A stretch of 64,000 nt of DNA, taken from the NCBI RefSeq assembly GCF_019084545.1, contig NZ_JAHREP010000024.1, positions 20,452 to 84,451 on the forward strand. Direction: 5' to 3'. This DNA comes from Marinobacterium ramblicola. GTDB lineage: Bacteria; Pseudomonadota; Gammaproteobacteria; Pseudomonadales; Balneatricaceae. A program made the translations under genes and the position numbers. The notes beneath the pieces were generated by a model, which saw only the letters and a program-made list of their open reading frames with translations, made no database searches and was not told the origin of the DNA. Shown piece after piece: positions 44,679-53,878 of the stretch (position 1 is the stretch's first letter; each line of letters opens with the position of its first letter).

Positions 44679-46058
44679 CTACATCTCTTCTGTGTCGGGG
44701 GTGGTTGAGGCCATGACGGCCCTGTTGCGCCCCCTCGTTTTGGCGTCATAGAGGGCGTTGTCCGCGCTGTTCAGCGCCTGGTTCAGCAGTGCCTGTGCGT
44801 CCGCTCCGTGCACCTCATCGATCGCTCCCGGATCGACGACGGCGAAGCCAAAACTCATGGTCAGCTCTACCTGTTCGCCATTTTCCAGTGTCGCCGTACC
44901 GCTGCGTACCCGTTCGGCGATAGCGTCGATCAGGGTGCGGGCGGCGTCCTGGTTGTGTACCGCCAGTACCACGGCAAACTCCTCGCCGCCGTAACGGGCC
45001 AGAATATCGGACTCGCGCAGGCCGTTGCGCAGCTGCTCGGCGACGTGGATCAGGACCTGGTCACCGGCGGTGTGGCCAAAGCGATCATTGACCGCTTTGA
45101 AGTAGTCGATATCGCCTATCGCCACGCACACCGGTTGCGTGCTCTGCTCAATCAGCCGCGTGGCAAGGGCGTAAAGGTGCCTGCGGTTGGACAGCCCGGT
45201 CAGCGGGTCGTGCTCGGCCAGATAAGCAAGCTCGTCGTGGATCTTGAGCATGTGGGCTTCCTGAGTCTGGATGCGTTCTACATAGGTGCCCACGGTGGTG
45301 GCCAGTTGGGTGATCTCGTCGTCGCCGGCAACGCGGATCTCGTCGGGCCTGACTTCGGGACGGCTGACGGCACGCTGCACATGCAGGATGCGGCGGACCA
45401 CCGTTAATTCAAAGTACAGTCCTGCCAGCAGGGCCGATAACAGCAGCAGGGCGGTCAGCACGACCAGGTTGAGCTGATGCTGGTTGATCTCCTCGGTGAG
45501 CTGGCCGCTGCGCTCGGTCATCTGCTGGCGCATATTGGCCGCGAAATAGCCCAGCATCACCGAGAGACGACCGGCGAGCTCCTGGTTGGTCGAGGATAGC
45601 GCGACGATGCGCAGCAGCTCGCTGTCGCTGGCCGAGCCGTCGATCCGCTTTCTGACCAGACTGTTCAGTTGCTGGATGGAGTCGGACAGTTGCTGTTGGG
45701 TGTCTTTTATCTGGTTGACCACCATACCTTGCCCCTGTCTGCTCAACAGCTGCCCGCTAAGCTGCCCGATCCAGGCCAGCCGGTCGTTCAGTTCGATCAG
45801 TGCGGTTCGGCGTTGGGTGTGGTTTTCGGCACCGGTCAGGATCAGGTCGAGCGAGATCAACGACTCGCTCTGCTGCACCAGGCGCACCGAGGTCATCAGA
45901 TTTTCCATATCGGTGCTGACGATCTCGTCGATCATCAGGTGCATACGCTTTAGCGTGCTGTAGGTGAGCACGGTTGCGCCGATCACCGTAATGGCAACCA
46001 GAAAGGTGATGCCAACGGTTCTCGCGGTAAGGCCGGAGATATATCTGTGGCGAATCAT
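44679..46058 (-). CDS. Membrane diguanylate cyclase with periplasmic four-helix sensor
   Basis: 459 residues. Helices at about 13-33 and 195-218 flank a periplasmic helical-bundle sensor, rich in Gln and Leu heptads, resembling TorS or 4HB sensors. A HAMP-like linker (about 218-270) leads to GGDEF (about 285-445) with intact RYGGEEF and a RESD I-site, so active and feedback-inhibited. It starts a minus-strand run that includes the orphan binding protein, M14 peptidase, hydrolase and epimerase. Confidence 0.92.
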   Translation of the reverse strand: MIRHRYISGLTARTVGITFLVAITVIGATVLTYSTLKRMHLMIDEIVSTDMENLMTSVRLVQQSESLISLDLILTGAENHTQRRTALIELNDRLAWIGQLSGQLLSRQGQGMVVNQIKDTQQQLSDSIQQLNSLVRKRIDGSASDSELLRIVALSSTNQELAGRLSVMLGYFAANMRQQMTERSGQLTEEINQHQLNLVVLTALLLLSALLAGLYFELTVVRRILHVQRAVSRPEVRPDEIRVAGDDEITQLATTVGTYVERIQTQEAHMLKIHDELAYLAEHDPLTGLSNRRHLYALATRLIEQSTQPVCVAIGDIDYFKAVNDRFGHTAGDQVLIHVAEQLRNGLRESDILARYGGEEFAVVLAVHNQDAARTLIDAIAERVRSGTATLENGEQVELTMSFGFAVVDPGAIDEVHGADAQALLNQALNSADNALYDAKTRGRNRAVMASTTPDTEEM

Positions 46059-46285
46059 CAGTACCGCCTGGCTGGCAACCTTTTCTGCTAGTGTTGCTAA
46101 ATGGTAACCATGTTATTTCAACCATCTCTCCCTCGATTGAACATTAGAAGTCGCTTACACACAAGCCGGGTTTGCACTTTTTCTATCCGCATGGCGAATG
46201 CTGCAGACTCGGTTGACGGTGATATCTTTATAGATGTCAGTCGGCAGCCGAGTTCAGCTGTCGCGACCTGTCCAGAGGAGGCGCT

Positions 46286-47269
46286 ATGAGGGCGATGGTG
46301 CTGGAGCGGCCGGGTGAGCCGCTGAAACTGAAAGACCTTGATCCTCCGGAACCCGCCAGAGGTCAGGTTCGCGTACGTGTCAGTGTCTGTGGCGTGTGTC
46401 GCACCGATCTTCACGTTGTCGACGGCGAGCTGCCCCATATCCCTGCCGGTATCATCCCCGGGCATGAGGTAGTGGGGGTAGTCGACGCTCTCGGGGCGGA
46501 TGTGAGTGGCCTGGCGCCGGGGGAGCGGGTCGGTATCCCCTGGCTCGGTCATACCTGCGGCCTGTGCGACTACTGTCTGGAGGGGCGCGAGAATCTCTGC
46601 GAATCGCCCGGTTTCACCGGCTACACCCTCAACGGCGGCTATGCCGAGTATGCCGTGGCCGATGCGCGTTACGTGTTCAAACTGCCCGAGCGGTATGACG
46701 ATCTGCATGTGGCGCCGCTGCTTTGTGCCGGGCTGATCGGCTACCGTGCCTGGGCCATGGTCCGCCAGGCCCGGCGTCTGGGCATCTATGGCTTTGGTGC
46801 CGCAGCACACATCATCGTCCAGGTCGCGATTGCCGAAGGGGTGGAGGTCTATGCGTTCACTAGCCCCGGCGATGGGCAGGCGCAGGGGTTCGCCAGGCGG
46901 CTGGGGGTTGCCTGGGCAGGTGACAGCGAACAGCCGCCACCGGTACCTCTGGATGGGGCCATTATCTTCGCGCCGGTGGGGGCTCTGGTACCGGCTGCGC
47001 TACGTGCAGTGCGGCCTGGGGCGTCGGTGGTGTGTGCCGGTATCCACATGTCGGATATTCCCGGCTTTCCCTACGCTATCCTTTGGCAGGAGCGGCAGTT
47101 GCGCTCCGTTGCCAACCTGACCCGTGAGGATGGCGAAGTGTTTATGGCGCTGGCGGAGCGGGTCGCGATCGAAACGGAGGTCACGCCCTATCCGTTGAGC
47201 CGCGCGAATGACGCGCTGTCGGACCTGCGCAGCGGACGGCTGTCCGGGGCCGCCGTTCTGGTGATTTGA
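46286..47269 (+). CDS. Zinc-dependent alcohol dehydrogenase
   Basis: 327 residues. Catalytic zinc region CGVCRTDLHVVDGE with GHEVVG, and the structural zinc set CGLCDYCLEGRENLC. The Rossmann signature is GIYGFGAAAH. Medium-chain dehydrogenase/reductase family, oxidising alcohols with NAD(P)+; it resembles the AdhA class used for short alcohols. It is separated from the divergent diguanylate cyclase by about 230 bases that must hold both promoters. Substrate unknown. Confidence 0.92.
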   Translation: MRAMVLERPGEPLKLKDLDPPEPARGQVRVRVSVCGVCRTDLHVVDGELPHIPAGIIPGHEVVGVVDALGADVSGLAPGERVGIPWLGHTCGLCDYCLEGRENLCESPGFTGYTLNGGYAEYAVADARYVFKLPERYDDLHVAPLLCAGLIGYRAWAMVRQARRLGIYGFGAAAHIIVQVAIAEGVEVYAFTSPGDGQAQGFARRLGVAWAGDSEQPPPVPLDGAIIFAPVGALVPAALRAVRPGASVVCAGIHMSDIPGFPYAILWQERQLRSVANLTREDGEVFMALAERVAIETEVTPYPLSRANDALSDLRSGRLSGAAVLVI

Positions 47270-47322
47270 GGGGATATGAGCGGCGCCAAGCCAGGGCCGG
47301 CGAGCCGCAAGAGAGGTGCGTG

Positions 47323-47937
47323 ATGTTCAGAACTCTATTCCTGACCCTATCATTGCTGGGGATGGCCGGTTGTGCCGGGCCAAGTTACTGGCATGAACCG
47401 CCGGGGCCGACAACCGCCAATACCGAATCCGATATCTGGCAGGGCATGATGCGCAGCGGCGCGCGGTACTACTACACGTCGACCTCGTTGATGTCCCCGG
47501 TCAGTGTTCACTGTGTCGGTTATGCGGATCTGATTCGGTTTGAGCGCGAGGGTAGCAGGCTGAGGGCGATGCTGGGGCAGAAGGTGCTATTGGATTTGAA
47601 CCTGGTGCTGGATGCCGATGGTCGTTTCAGTACCGTTGTGCCTGTCACCGGCGACACCTGGGTCTATGGCGGTGTGATGTTATTGGACGACGAGCCTGTG
47701 CTGCACCTCTGGGGCCGGTTGGACCAGAATACCGGATTGGGCGAAGGGCGAATCAACGTGTCCCCGGGCGATGAACGCCTGGGCTGTCCGGGGCGCTTCC
47801 TGGTCAGCCGTAATGGCGGTCCGCCGCCGGCGTCCGAGATGGGAGCGCCATTCAAGGTGCAGTACTGGATCGACGAGCTGGATATCAACGATAACTGGAG
47901 TATTTTGGGGCATTGGCCTTATCGCCGACACTGGTAG
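47323..47937 (+). CDS. Lipoprotein of unknown function
   Basis: 204 residues from ATG 47323 (GAGAGG six bases upstream). A lipoprotein signal FLTLSLLGMAGCAGP with lipobox GMAGC. The mature part lists beta-strand-like segments and a C-terminal WPYRRHW. No recognised domain. The stop lies inside a 14-bp perfect hairpin, probably the transcript end. Confidence 0.7.
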   Translation: MFRTLFLTLSLLGMAGCAGPSYWHEPPGPTTANTESDIWQGMMRSGARYYYTSTSLMSPVSVHCVGYADLIRFEREGSRLRAMLGQKVLLDLNLVLDADGRFSTVVPVTGDTWVYGGVMLLDDEPVLHLWGRLDQNTGLGEGRINVSPGDERLGCPGRFLVSRNGGPPPASEMGAPFKVQYWIDELDINDNWSILGHWPYRRHW

Positions 47938-47950
47938 TCGGCGATAAGGC
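47916..47950. terminator. Hairpin containing the lipoprotein stop codon
   Basis: GCCTTATCGCCGAC (47916-47929) pairs perfectly with GTCGGCGATAAGGC (47937-47950), seven-base loop that includes most of the TAG stop. No T-run on either strand. It lies between convergent genes (the next stops at 47961), so it is a likely bidirectional transcript end. Confidence 0.55.
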
Positions 47951-47960
47951 TACCGCTGCA

Positions 47961-48368
47961 TCAACTGCGGATGGTCGGGAAGGAGAAGGCGGCGATGACG
48001 TCGCTATGGGCCGCGCCGGTGAGGTTCTTATCGAGATCCTGATGCAGGGACTTGCGCAGGTGGCCATCCATCGATTCGCGCAGTAACCCAAGAAAATGGG
48101 GCGGTGCGGCGAGGTAAAAGCCGCGGATCTCGTTGGTGTCCAACGCGTGCCGTACTTTGGCCATGATGTCGCGGGCAAAACGCTGATCTTCGGTCTGGCG
48201 TACCGAGCCTTTTTCCGGAATTCCCGGGCCGTCCGAGATCAGAGCGCTCTCCTTGACCCGGGCTTCGGGATGGACCAGATCCATGATCTCCTGCAGCTCT
48301 CCCCGGGGCCGGTCCTGTGCATAGACAACTGCCTTTGAGGCATCGGCAACTACTATCCAGTCTGGCAT
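47961..48368 (-). CDS. Host attachment protein family
   Basis: 135 residues from ATG 48368 (GAGGTG upstream). The sequence starts MPDWIVVADASKAVVYAQ, then DLVHPEARVKESALISDGPG and DIMAKVRHALDTNEIRGFYLAAPPHFLGLLR, all characteristic of the Host_attach family (PF10116), named for a role in plant attachment in Agrobacterium. The fold is RNase-H-like or similar to eRF1 domain 2 in related proteins, so a translation or ribosome role is possible. Function here unknown. Confidence 0.85.
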   Translation of the reverse strand: MPDWIVVADASKAVVYAQDRPRGELQEIMDLVHPEARVKESALISDGPGIPEKGSVRQTEDQRFARDIMAKVRHALDTNEIRGFYLAAPPHFLGLLRESMDGHLRKSLHQDLDKNLTGAAHSDVIAAFSFPTIRS

Positions 48369-48445
48369 AACACACCTCATCTCTTGGTAAGCATAAAAAG
48401 GTTCGCCCGCTTAAGTATTGTCTATTTTCCGCCCCTTGCATGGTT

Positions 48446-51400
48446 TCAGGAGATCGGCGATTCCTGGTGCTCCAGCAGCCAGGTTTCGAGTTCGCTGGCC
48501 GGCATCGGACGGGCGTAGAGATACCCCTGCACCTGATCGCAACCCAGGCTTTGCAGCAGCTCGGCCTGTGACGTGCTTTCCACCCCCTCCGCCACCACCG
48601 CCAGCTTCAGGCTCTGGCCCAGCGCCAGGATGGTCTTGATGATCTGGGCGTCATCTTCGTCGACGATGGCGTCGGAGACGAAGGAGCGGTCTATCTTCAG
48701 GATATCGATCGGCAGTCGGCGCAGATAAGCGAGGCTGGAGTAGCCGGTACCGAAGTCATCCACGGCGATGCGTACACCCGCCTGACGGAACTGGTTCAGC
48801 TGACCGGTCACCCCCTCGGGATTCTCCATCAGCGAACTCTCGGTCAACTCCAGCTCCAGATGGGCGGGCGTGGTGCCATAATGGCGCGCCAGCGAGCACA
48901 GTTGTTGAAACAGGTCTCCCGACTCGAGCTGGCGCGGGGAGATATTCACCGCGATCCTGAACTCCAGCCCTCGGTCTCGCCAGCGCGCCGACTGGCGGCA
49001 GGCCTCCTCGATCACCCAGGCGCCGATATCGCAGATCAGCGAGTTTTCTTCGGCCAGCGGAATGAACTCCCCCGGCGGCTGCATGCCGTGAACCGGGTGG
49101 CGCCAGCGCAGCAGCGCCTCGACGCCGGTCATGACACGGCTGCTCAGATCGATCTTGGGCTGATAGTGCAGCTCCAGCTCGTTATTGGCGATCGCCCGGC
49201 GCAGGTCGATCTCCAGGGTCAGGCGGCGGGTGGTGCGCTCCAGCATCTCCTGGCGGAAGAAACGATAGGTGTTGCCGCCGGCCTCCTTGGCCGCATACAT
49301 CGCCATGTCGGCACGTTTCATCAGCTCCAGCGGCTTGTCGCTGTCCTCCGGGTAGAACGCCATGCCCATGGAGGCGCTGATCTCCAGCTTGTAGCCGGGC
49401 AGGGTGATCGGGCGTGCGATCTCGTCCAGCAGCTGCTGCGCCTTGGTCGCGCAGTCCCGCGCGGAGCTCAGATTTTCCATCAACACCAGAAACTCATCGC
49501 CGCCGACCCGGGCGACGGTATCGGTGCTGCGCAGGCAGCGGCGGATGCGATCGCCGACCTGTTGTAGCAGGTTGTCGCCGACATCGTGGCCGAGGGCATC
49601 GTTGATCCCCTTGAAGCGGTCCAGATCGATGAAGGTGATCGACAGTCGCTGGGCCTCGCGGAACGAGCGCCCCAGCGCCTGGCTAAGGCGCTCCATCAAC
49701 AGCTCCCGGTTGGGCAGTCCGGTCAGCGCGTCGTGAAACGCCAGATGGTGAATATGCTCATCCTTGCGCCGGATCTCGGTGATGTCGTGAAACACGGCGA
49801 CGTAGCGTACCGGGTCGCCCAGACTGTCGTCGATGCGGTTGATGGTCAGCCACTCCAGATACACTTGGCCGCCCTTGCGCCGGTTCCACAACTCCCCCTG
49901 CCACTGGCCCTCGGTCAGCAGCTGGTTCCACATGGCGCGATAGAACTCCGGCTGCTGGTGGTCGGACTTGAGCATGCTGGGCTTGTTGCCCAGCGCCTCG
50001 GCGGCGCTGTAGCCGGTGATCTCGCTGAACGCCGGATTGACCGAGATGATCCGGCCACAGGCATCGGTGATGATTACGCCCTCGGCGGAGGAGTGGAACA
50101 CACTGGCGGCCAGGCGCAGATCCTCCTCCGCTCGCTTCAGCTCGGTCAGGTCGCGGCCCACCGCCAATACGCTGATCGGTGTACCATCCGGGCCCGGTTC
50201 CGGCACGATGCGCATGGCATAGTGACGCCGGTTCTCCTCCCGGTCTGCGAACACCATATCGATCTCGGTGGACTTGCCGCCTGTGGCGATACGCCGTGCC
50301 TGCTCCTGCAGCAGGGTGAAACTGCCGGCGCTGAGCGCGGGGTCCTGCTCGCCGTTTGCGGACCTTGTCAGTCGGTTCGGCAGCAGGCGTTCCATCGCCG
50401 GGTTGGCATATAGCACCTCGCCCTGGGTATCGAAGCGGATAACCGTATCCGGCAGGTTGGTGGTCAGGGTACGAAAGGCTTGTTCGCGGTTGGCCATCAG
50501 CTCCTCGGCCAGGCGCTTGTCGGTAATGTCCTGCATCATCAACAGCAGATGGCGTTTGCCATCGATGTCGAAACTCGACAGGTGCAGCTCGGCCCAAAGG
50601 CTGGTGTTGAAGCTGGTGGTAAACCGGCGTTCAAAGGTTTCCGTGGTGTGGGCCGCCAGCACCCGGCGCGCAGCCGCGAGCAGGCCGCTGTCGACCCAGG
50701 ACTGAACCTGGTTGAAATTCTGGTCGAGCAGCTGCTGCTCTGTGCCGCCGGTCATCCTTACGGCTGCCGGGTTGGCCAGTATGCACTGGCCATCTTCTCG
50801 AAATGCCAGTATGGCCGCGGCGGAGGCGTCGAGTATCGATTCATTGAGTTTCAATGAGTGGCGTAAGCTCTCCCTGGCCTCGGCCAGCTCGCGAGTGCGC
50901 GACGCCACCCGCTGCTCCAGCGTAGTGTTGAGCTGATGGATTCGCTCCTCGGCCTGTTTACGCGCCGTGATGTCGGTGGCGATTCCGCCGACGCCGAAGA
51001 TCGAGCCGTCGTGGTCGCGTAGCGGAAACTTGGCGGTGATGTAGGTTTTCTCGACGCCGTTGAGCAGAATACGCTCCTCCACCTCGCTGGCGTGCCCCTC
51101 CTTTACCGTACGCCGGTCCCGCCGCGCCAGCTCCTGCGCGATCTCGGCGGGAAACAATTCGCTATCCCGTTTGCCCAGTATGCGGTCGATGGGGGTGTCG
51201 ATCAGTTCGCTCAGTGCCGCGTTGGCGAGCAGATAGTGGCCGTTCAGATCCTTGGCGAAGATTACCGCGCTGGAGTGCTCCAAAATCGCGCTCAGCAGCT
51301 GCTGATCGCGGCGGATCGAGCACTGGTTTTCGCAGCGCTCGCTGATGTCGCGCAGGTAAAACAGGGCGGCGTGCCGGCCGTCGTACTCCCAGGGGATGGT

Positions 51401-51691
51401 GCGAACTTCGACCATCAGTGCACCGCCGTCCAGCCGCCGCCAGGTTTCCCGGTACAGCTCTGGCGTTTCCTGAGTTGCGCAGAGTTGGGCCAGACGCTGC
51501 TCGGTATCGGCTTGATGCGGCGGATCTATCCGTTCAAGCAGCGACCTGCCCAGCAGCGGATCATCGGATCCAGCACCGAACAGGCCGAGAGCCGCCGGGT
51601 TCAGGTAGACAAGCGCCTCCTGCTGAGCGATGCAGATCGGCTCGGGCGAGCGCTCCAGCAAACGGTTGAGTTGAGGGTCGGTAGTTGGCAC
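48446..51691 (-). CDS. Multi-PAS GGDEF-EAL protein
   Basis: 1081 residues from a GTG at 51691 with AAGGA six bases upstream; a frame to 51805 lacks such a site. Several PAS domains (starting PTTDPQLNRLLERSPEPI; about five in all by eye, with a coiled coil VASRTRELAEARESL between) are followed by GGDEF with intact RVGGDEF and an RSTD I-site, then a complete EAL domain: EALLRWRHP, INISPRQLE, ELTES, DDFGTGYSS, KIDRSF, AEGVES, QGYLYARP. No membrane helix, so a soluble, potentially bifunctional c-di-GMP enzyme. Upstream of the divergent SUF operon. Confidence 0.92.
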   Translation of the reverse strand: MPTTDPQLNRLLERSPEPICIAQQEALVYLNPAALGLFGAGSDDPLLGRSLLERIDPPHQADTEQRLAQLCATQETPELYRETWRRLDGGALMVEVRTIPWEYDGRHAALFYLRDISERCENQCSIRRDQQLLSAILEHSSAVIFAKDLNGHYLLANAALSELIDTPIDRILGKRDSELFPAEIAQELARRDRRTVKEGHASEVEERILLNGVEKTYITAKFPLRDHDGSIFGVGGIATDITARKQAEERIHQLNTTLEQRVASRTRELAEARESLRHSLKLNESILDASAAAILAFREDGQCILANPAAVRMTGGTEQQLLDQNFNQVQSWVDSGLLAAARRVLAAHTTETFERRFTTSFNTSLWAELHLSSFDIDGKRHLLLMMQDITDKRLAEELMANREQAFRTLTTNLPDTVIRFDTQGEVLYANPAMERLLPNRLTRSANGEQDPALSAGSFTLLQEQARRIATGGKSTEIDMVFADREENRRHYAMRIVPEPGPDGTPISVLAVGRDLTELKRAEEDLRLAASVFHSSAEGVIITDACGRIISVNPAFSEITGYSAAEALGNKPSMLKSDHQQPEFYRAMWNQLLTEGQWQGELWNRRKGGQVYLEWLTINRIDDSLGDPVRYVAVFHDITEIRRKDEHIHHLAFHDALTGLPNRELLMERLSQALGRSFREAQRLSITFIDLDRFKGINDALGHDVGDNLLQQVGDRIRRCLRSTDTVARVGGDEFLVLMENLSSARDCATKAQQLLDEIARPITLPGYKLEISASMGMAFYPEDSDKPLELMKRADMAMYAAKEAGGNTYRFFRQEMLERTTRRLTLEIDLRRAIANNELELHYQPKIDLSSRVMTGVEALLRWRHPVHGMQPPGEFIPLAEENSLICDIGAWVIEEACRQSARWRDRGLEFRIAVNISPRQLESGDLFQQLCSLARHYGTTPAHLELELTESSLMENPEGVTGQLNQFRQAGVRIAVDDFGTGYSSLAYLRRLPIDILKIDRSFVSDAIVDEDDAQIIKTILALGQSLKLAVVAEGVESTSQAELLQSLGCDQVQGYLYARPMPASELETWLLEHQESPIS

Positions 51692-51859
51692 TGGGTTTCC
51701 TTTCCCGTCGTAGTCGTTATAGGGGTTAAGGTCTATCCGTCTCTTACTACTGACGTTTTTGTATTTTCCGGCAGCTCTGGGTGGAGCGCCATTGACGGCA
51801 GTCAAAGGAGATGGCGAGAGGTCGTCGACTCTGGTCGAACGGCTGCGAAACCGTAAAAG

Positions 51860-51879
51860 AGTACTATATTAGTACTATA
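51860..51879. promoter_or_regulatory. Repeated AGTACTATA motif in the suf promoter
   Basis: AGTACTATA occurs twice (51860-51868 and 51871-51879) with two bases between, and AGTACT is itself palindromic. It lies 36 bases before the Rrf2 regulator start, overlapping the expected -10 (CTATAAG), and is a good candidate for the regulator's own operator. Confidence 0.5.
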
Positions 51880-51914
51880 AGGATCCGGGCGAGCTGTCGT
51901 CTGCGGAGCGGATA

Positions 51915-52349
51915 ATGTTGAAAATCAGTAAGTTAACCGATTACGGTACGGTCGTTCTGGCGTATATGGCGCGCCGGCCCGATGCGCTGTTCAGTGCCGT
52001 ATGCCTGGCGCAGGAGCTGGGGTTGCCGCTGAGCACGGTGCGCAAGCTGCTTAAGCAGATGGCCGGGGCGGGTTTGCTGGACTCCAGCCGAGGTCAGCGC
52101 GGTGGCTATCGTTTGACCCGCCCGCCGCAGGAGATCTCCCTGGCTGAAGTGCTCGAGGCGCTGGAGGGGCCGCTTGGGGTAACCGACTGCAGCCAGGCCC
52201 CCAAACTGTGCAGCCAGGAAGCGATCTGCCCGATCCGTAACAACTGGCGCGGGATCAACGGTGTCATCCATGGCGTGCTGCGGCAGGTCAGCCTGCAACA
52301 GCTGGCCAGTGATCAGAGGATAGGAGTAGATCAAGCGGGAGGCTTGTAA
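51915..52349 (+). CDS. SUF system Rrf2-family Fe-S assembly regulator
   Basis: 144 residues. Rrf2 winged helix (ISKLTDYGTVVLAYMARR, LGLPLSTVRKLLKQMAGAGL, SSRGQRGGYRLTRP) and three cysteines in CSQAPKLCSQEAIC, which in IscR-type proteins hold an Fe-S cluster. It heads the suf operon (38 bases before sufB), as expected for a regulator that represses the operon when cluster supply is sufficient. Confidence 0.93.
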   Translation: MLKISKLTDYGTVVLAYMARRPDALFSAVCLAQELGLPLSTVRKLLKQMAGAGLLDSSRGQRGGYRLTRPPQEISLAEVLEALEGPLGVTDCSQAPKLCSQEAICPIRNNWRGINGVIHGVLRQVSLQQLASDQRIGVDQAGGL

Positions 52350-52387
52350 CGTAAACGCCTGATTCCCTCAGGCAGGAGGACAAGCAC

Positions 52388-53866
52388 GTGGCGACCAAAA
52401 CACCACCGCTCGAAGCGCTGCTGAGCAAGGGCTACAGCCAGGGCTTCGTCACCGAAATCGACGAGGACAGTCTGCCACCGGGTCTCGATGAGTCGGTGAT
52501 CAGGGCGATCGTCGAGAAGAAACAGGAGCCGGAGTTCATGCTCCAGTGGCGCCTGGCGGCTTACCGTCACTGGTGCAGCATGCAGGTGCCGACCTGGTCC
52601 AGAGTGCACTATCCGCCGATCGATTTCGAGGCGATCAGCTACTACTCCTCGCCGCGGGCGCGACGAAAAGACGCCCCGGCCAGTCTCGACGAGGTGGATC
52701 CGGAGATCCTGCGCACCTACGAACGCTTGGGCGTGCCGCTGCATGAGCGGGCCGCTCTTGCCGGTGTGGCGGGGGCCCGAAACAGCACAAATGTGGCGGT
52801 GGACGCGGTGTTCGACAGCGTGTCGGTAGCCACCACCTTCCAGAAGGAGCTGGCGGAGCTCGGCATCATCTTCTGCTCTTTCTCCGAGGCGGTGCAGAAA
52901 CATCCCGGCCTGGTGCGCCGCTACATGGGCACGGTGGTGCCCTACACCGATAACTTCTATGCCGCGCTCAATGCTGCCGTATTCTCCGACGGCTCCTTCT
53001 GCTACATCCCCAAGGGGGTCAGGTGCCCGATGGAACTGTCCACCTATTTCCGCATCAACGCCGCCGGTACCGGTCAGTTCGAGCGCACCCTGATCGTTGC
53101 CGAGGAGGGCGCCTCGGTCAGCTATCTTGAAGGCTGTACGGCGCCGATGCGCGACGAGCATCAGCTGCACGCGGCGGTGGTGGAGCTGATCGCGCTGGAC
53201 AACGCCGAGATCAAGTACGCCACGGTGCAGAACTGGTATCCGGGCGATGCCGAGGGCAAAGGCGGCATCTACAACTTCGTCACCAAGCGCGGTCTCTGTG
53301 CCGGGCACCACAGCAAGATCTCCTGGACCCAGGTGGAGACCGGCTCGGCAATTACCTGGAAATACCCCAGCGTGATGCTCAAGGGCGACGACTCGGTGGG
53401 CGAGTTTTACTCGGTGGCACTGACCAACAACTACCAGCAGGCGGATACCGGCACCAAGATGGTCCATATCGGCAAGCGTACCCGCAGCACCATCCTGTCC
53501 AAGGGGATCTCCGCCGGGCGCGGGCAGAACACCTACCGCGGCCTGGTCAAGGTCGGCCGCAAGGCGGTGGGCGCACGCAACTACAGCCAGTGCGATTCGC
53601 TGCTGATCGGTGACCGCTGCGGCGCGCATACCCTGCCCTATATCGAGGTGATGCGCCCGGATGCCCAGGTGGAACATGAGGCGACCACGTCGAAGATCAG
53701 CGATACGCAGCTGTTCTACTGCCGCCAGCGCGGCATCGATGCCGAGGCGGCGGTGTCGCTGCTGGTCAACGGCTTCTGCAAGGAGGTGTTCCGCAAGCTG
53801 CCGATGGAGTTTGCCGTGGAAGCCCAGGCGCTGATGGAGGTCAGTCTCGAAGGCGCGGTTGGATAA
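52388..53866 (+). CDS. sufB: Fe-S cluster scaffold SufB
   Basis: 492 residues from a GTG at 52388 with GGAGG eight bases upstream. Characteristic SufB blocks: [69 protein letters not shown] and [20 protein letters not shown]. Forms the SufBC2D scaffold that builds clusters from SufS-derived sulfur. First structural gene of the operon. Confidence 0.97.
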   Translation: MATKTPPLEALLSKGYSQGFVTEIDEDSLPPGLDESVIRAIVEKKQEPEFMLQWRLAAYRHWCSMQVPTWSRVHYPPIDFEAISYYSSPRARRKDAPASLDEVDPEILRTYERLGVPLHERAALAGVAGARNSTNVAVDAVFDSVSVATTFQKELAELGIIFCSFSEAVQKHPGLVRRYMGTVVPYTDNFYAALNAAVFSDGSFCYIPKGVRCPMELSTYFRINAAGTGQFERTLIVAEEGASVSYLEGCTAPMRDEHQLHAAVVELIALDNAEIKYATVQNWYPGDAEGKGGIYNFVTKRGLCAGHHSKISWTQVETGSAITWKYPSVMLKGDDSVGEFYSVALTNNYQQADTGTKMVHIGKRTRSTILSKGISAGRGQNTYRGLVKVGRKAVGARNYSQCDSLLIGDRCGAHTLPYIEVMRPDAQVEHEATTSKISDTQLFYCRQRGIDAEAAVSLLVNGFCKEVFRKLPMEFAVEAQALMEVSLEGAVG

Positions 53867-53878
53867 CGGGAGGCGATG

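Noticed and set aside
52331..53677. Long open frame of 448 codons antisense to sufB
   Set aside because: It is a high-GC shadow of sufB: no signal, domain or ribosome-binding site, and sufB is certain.
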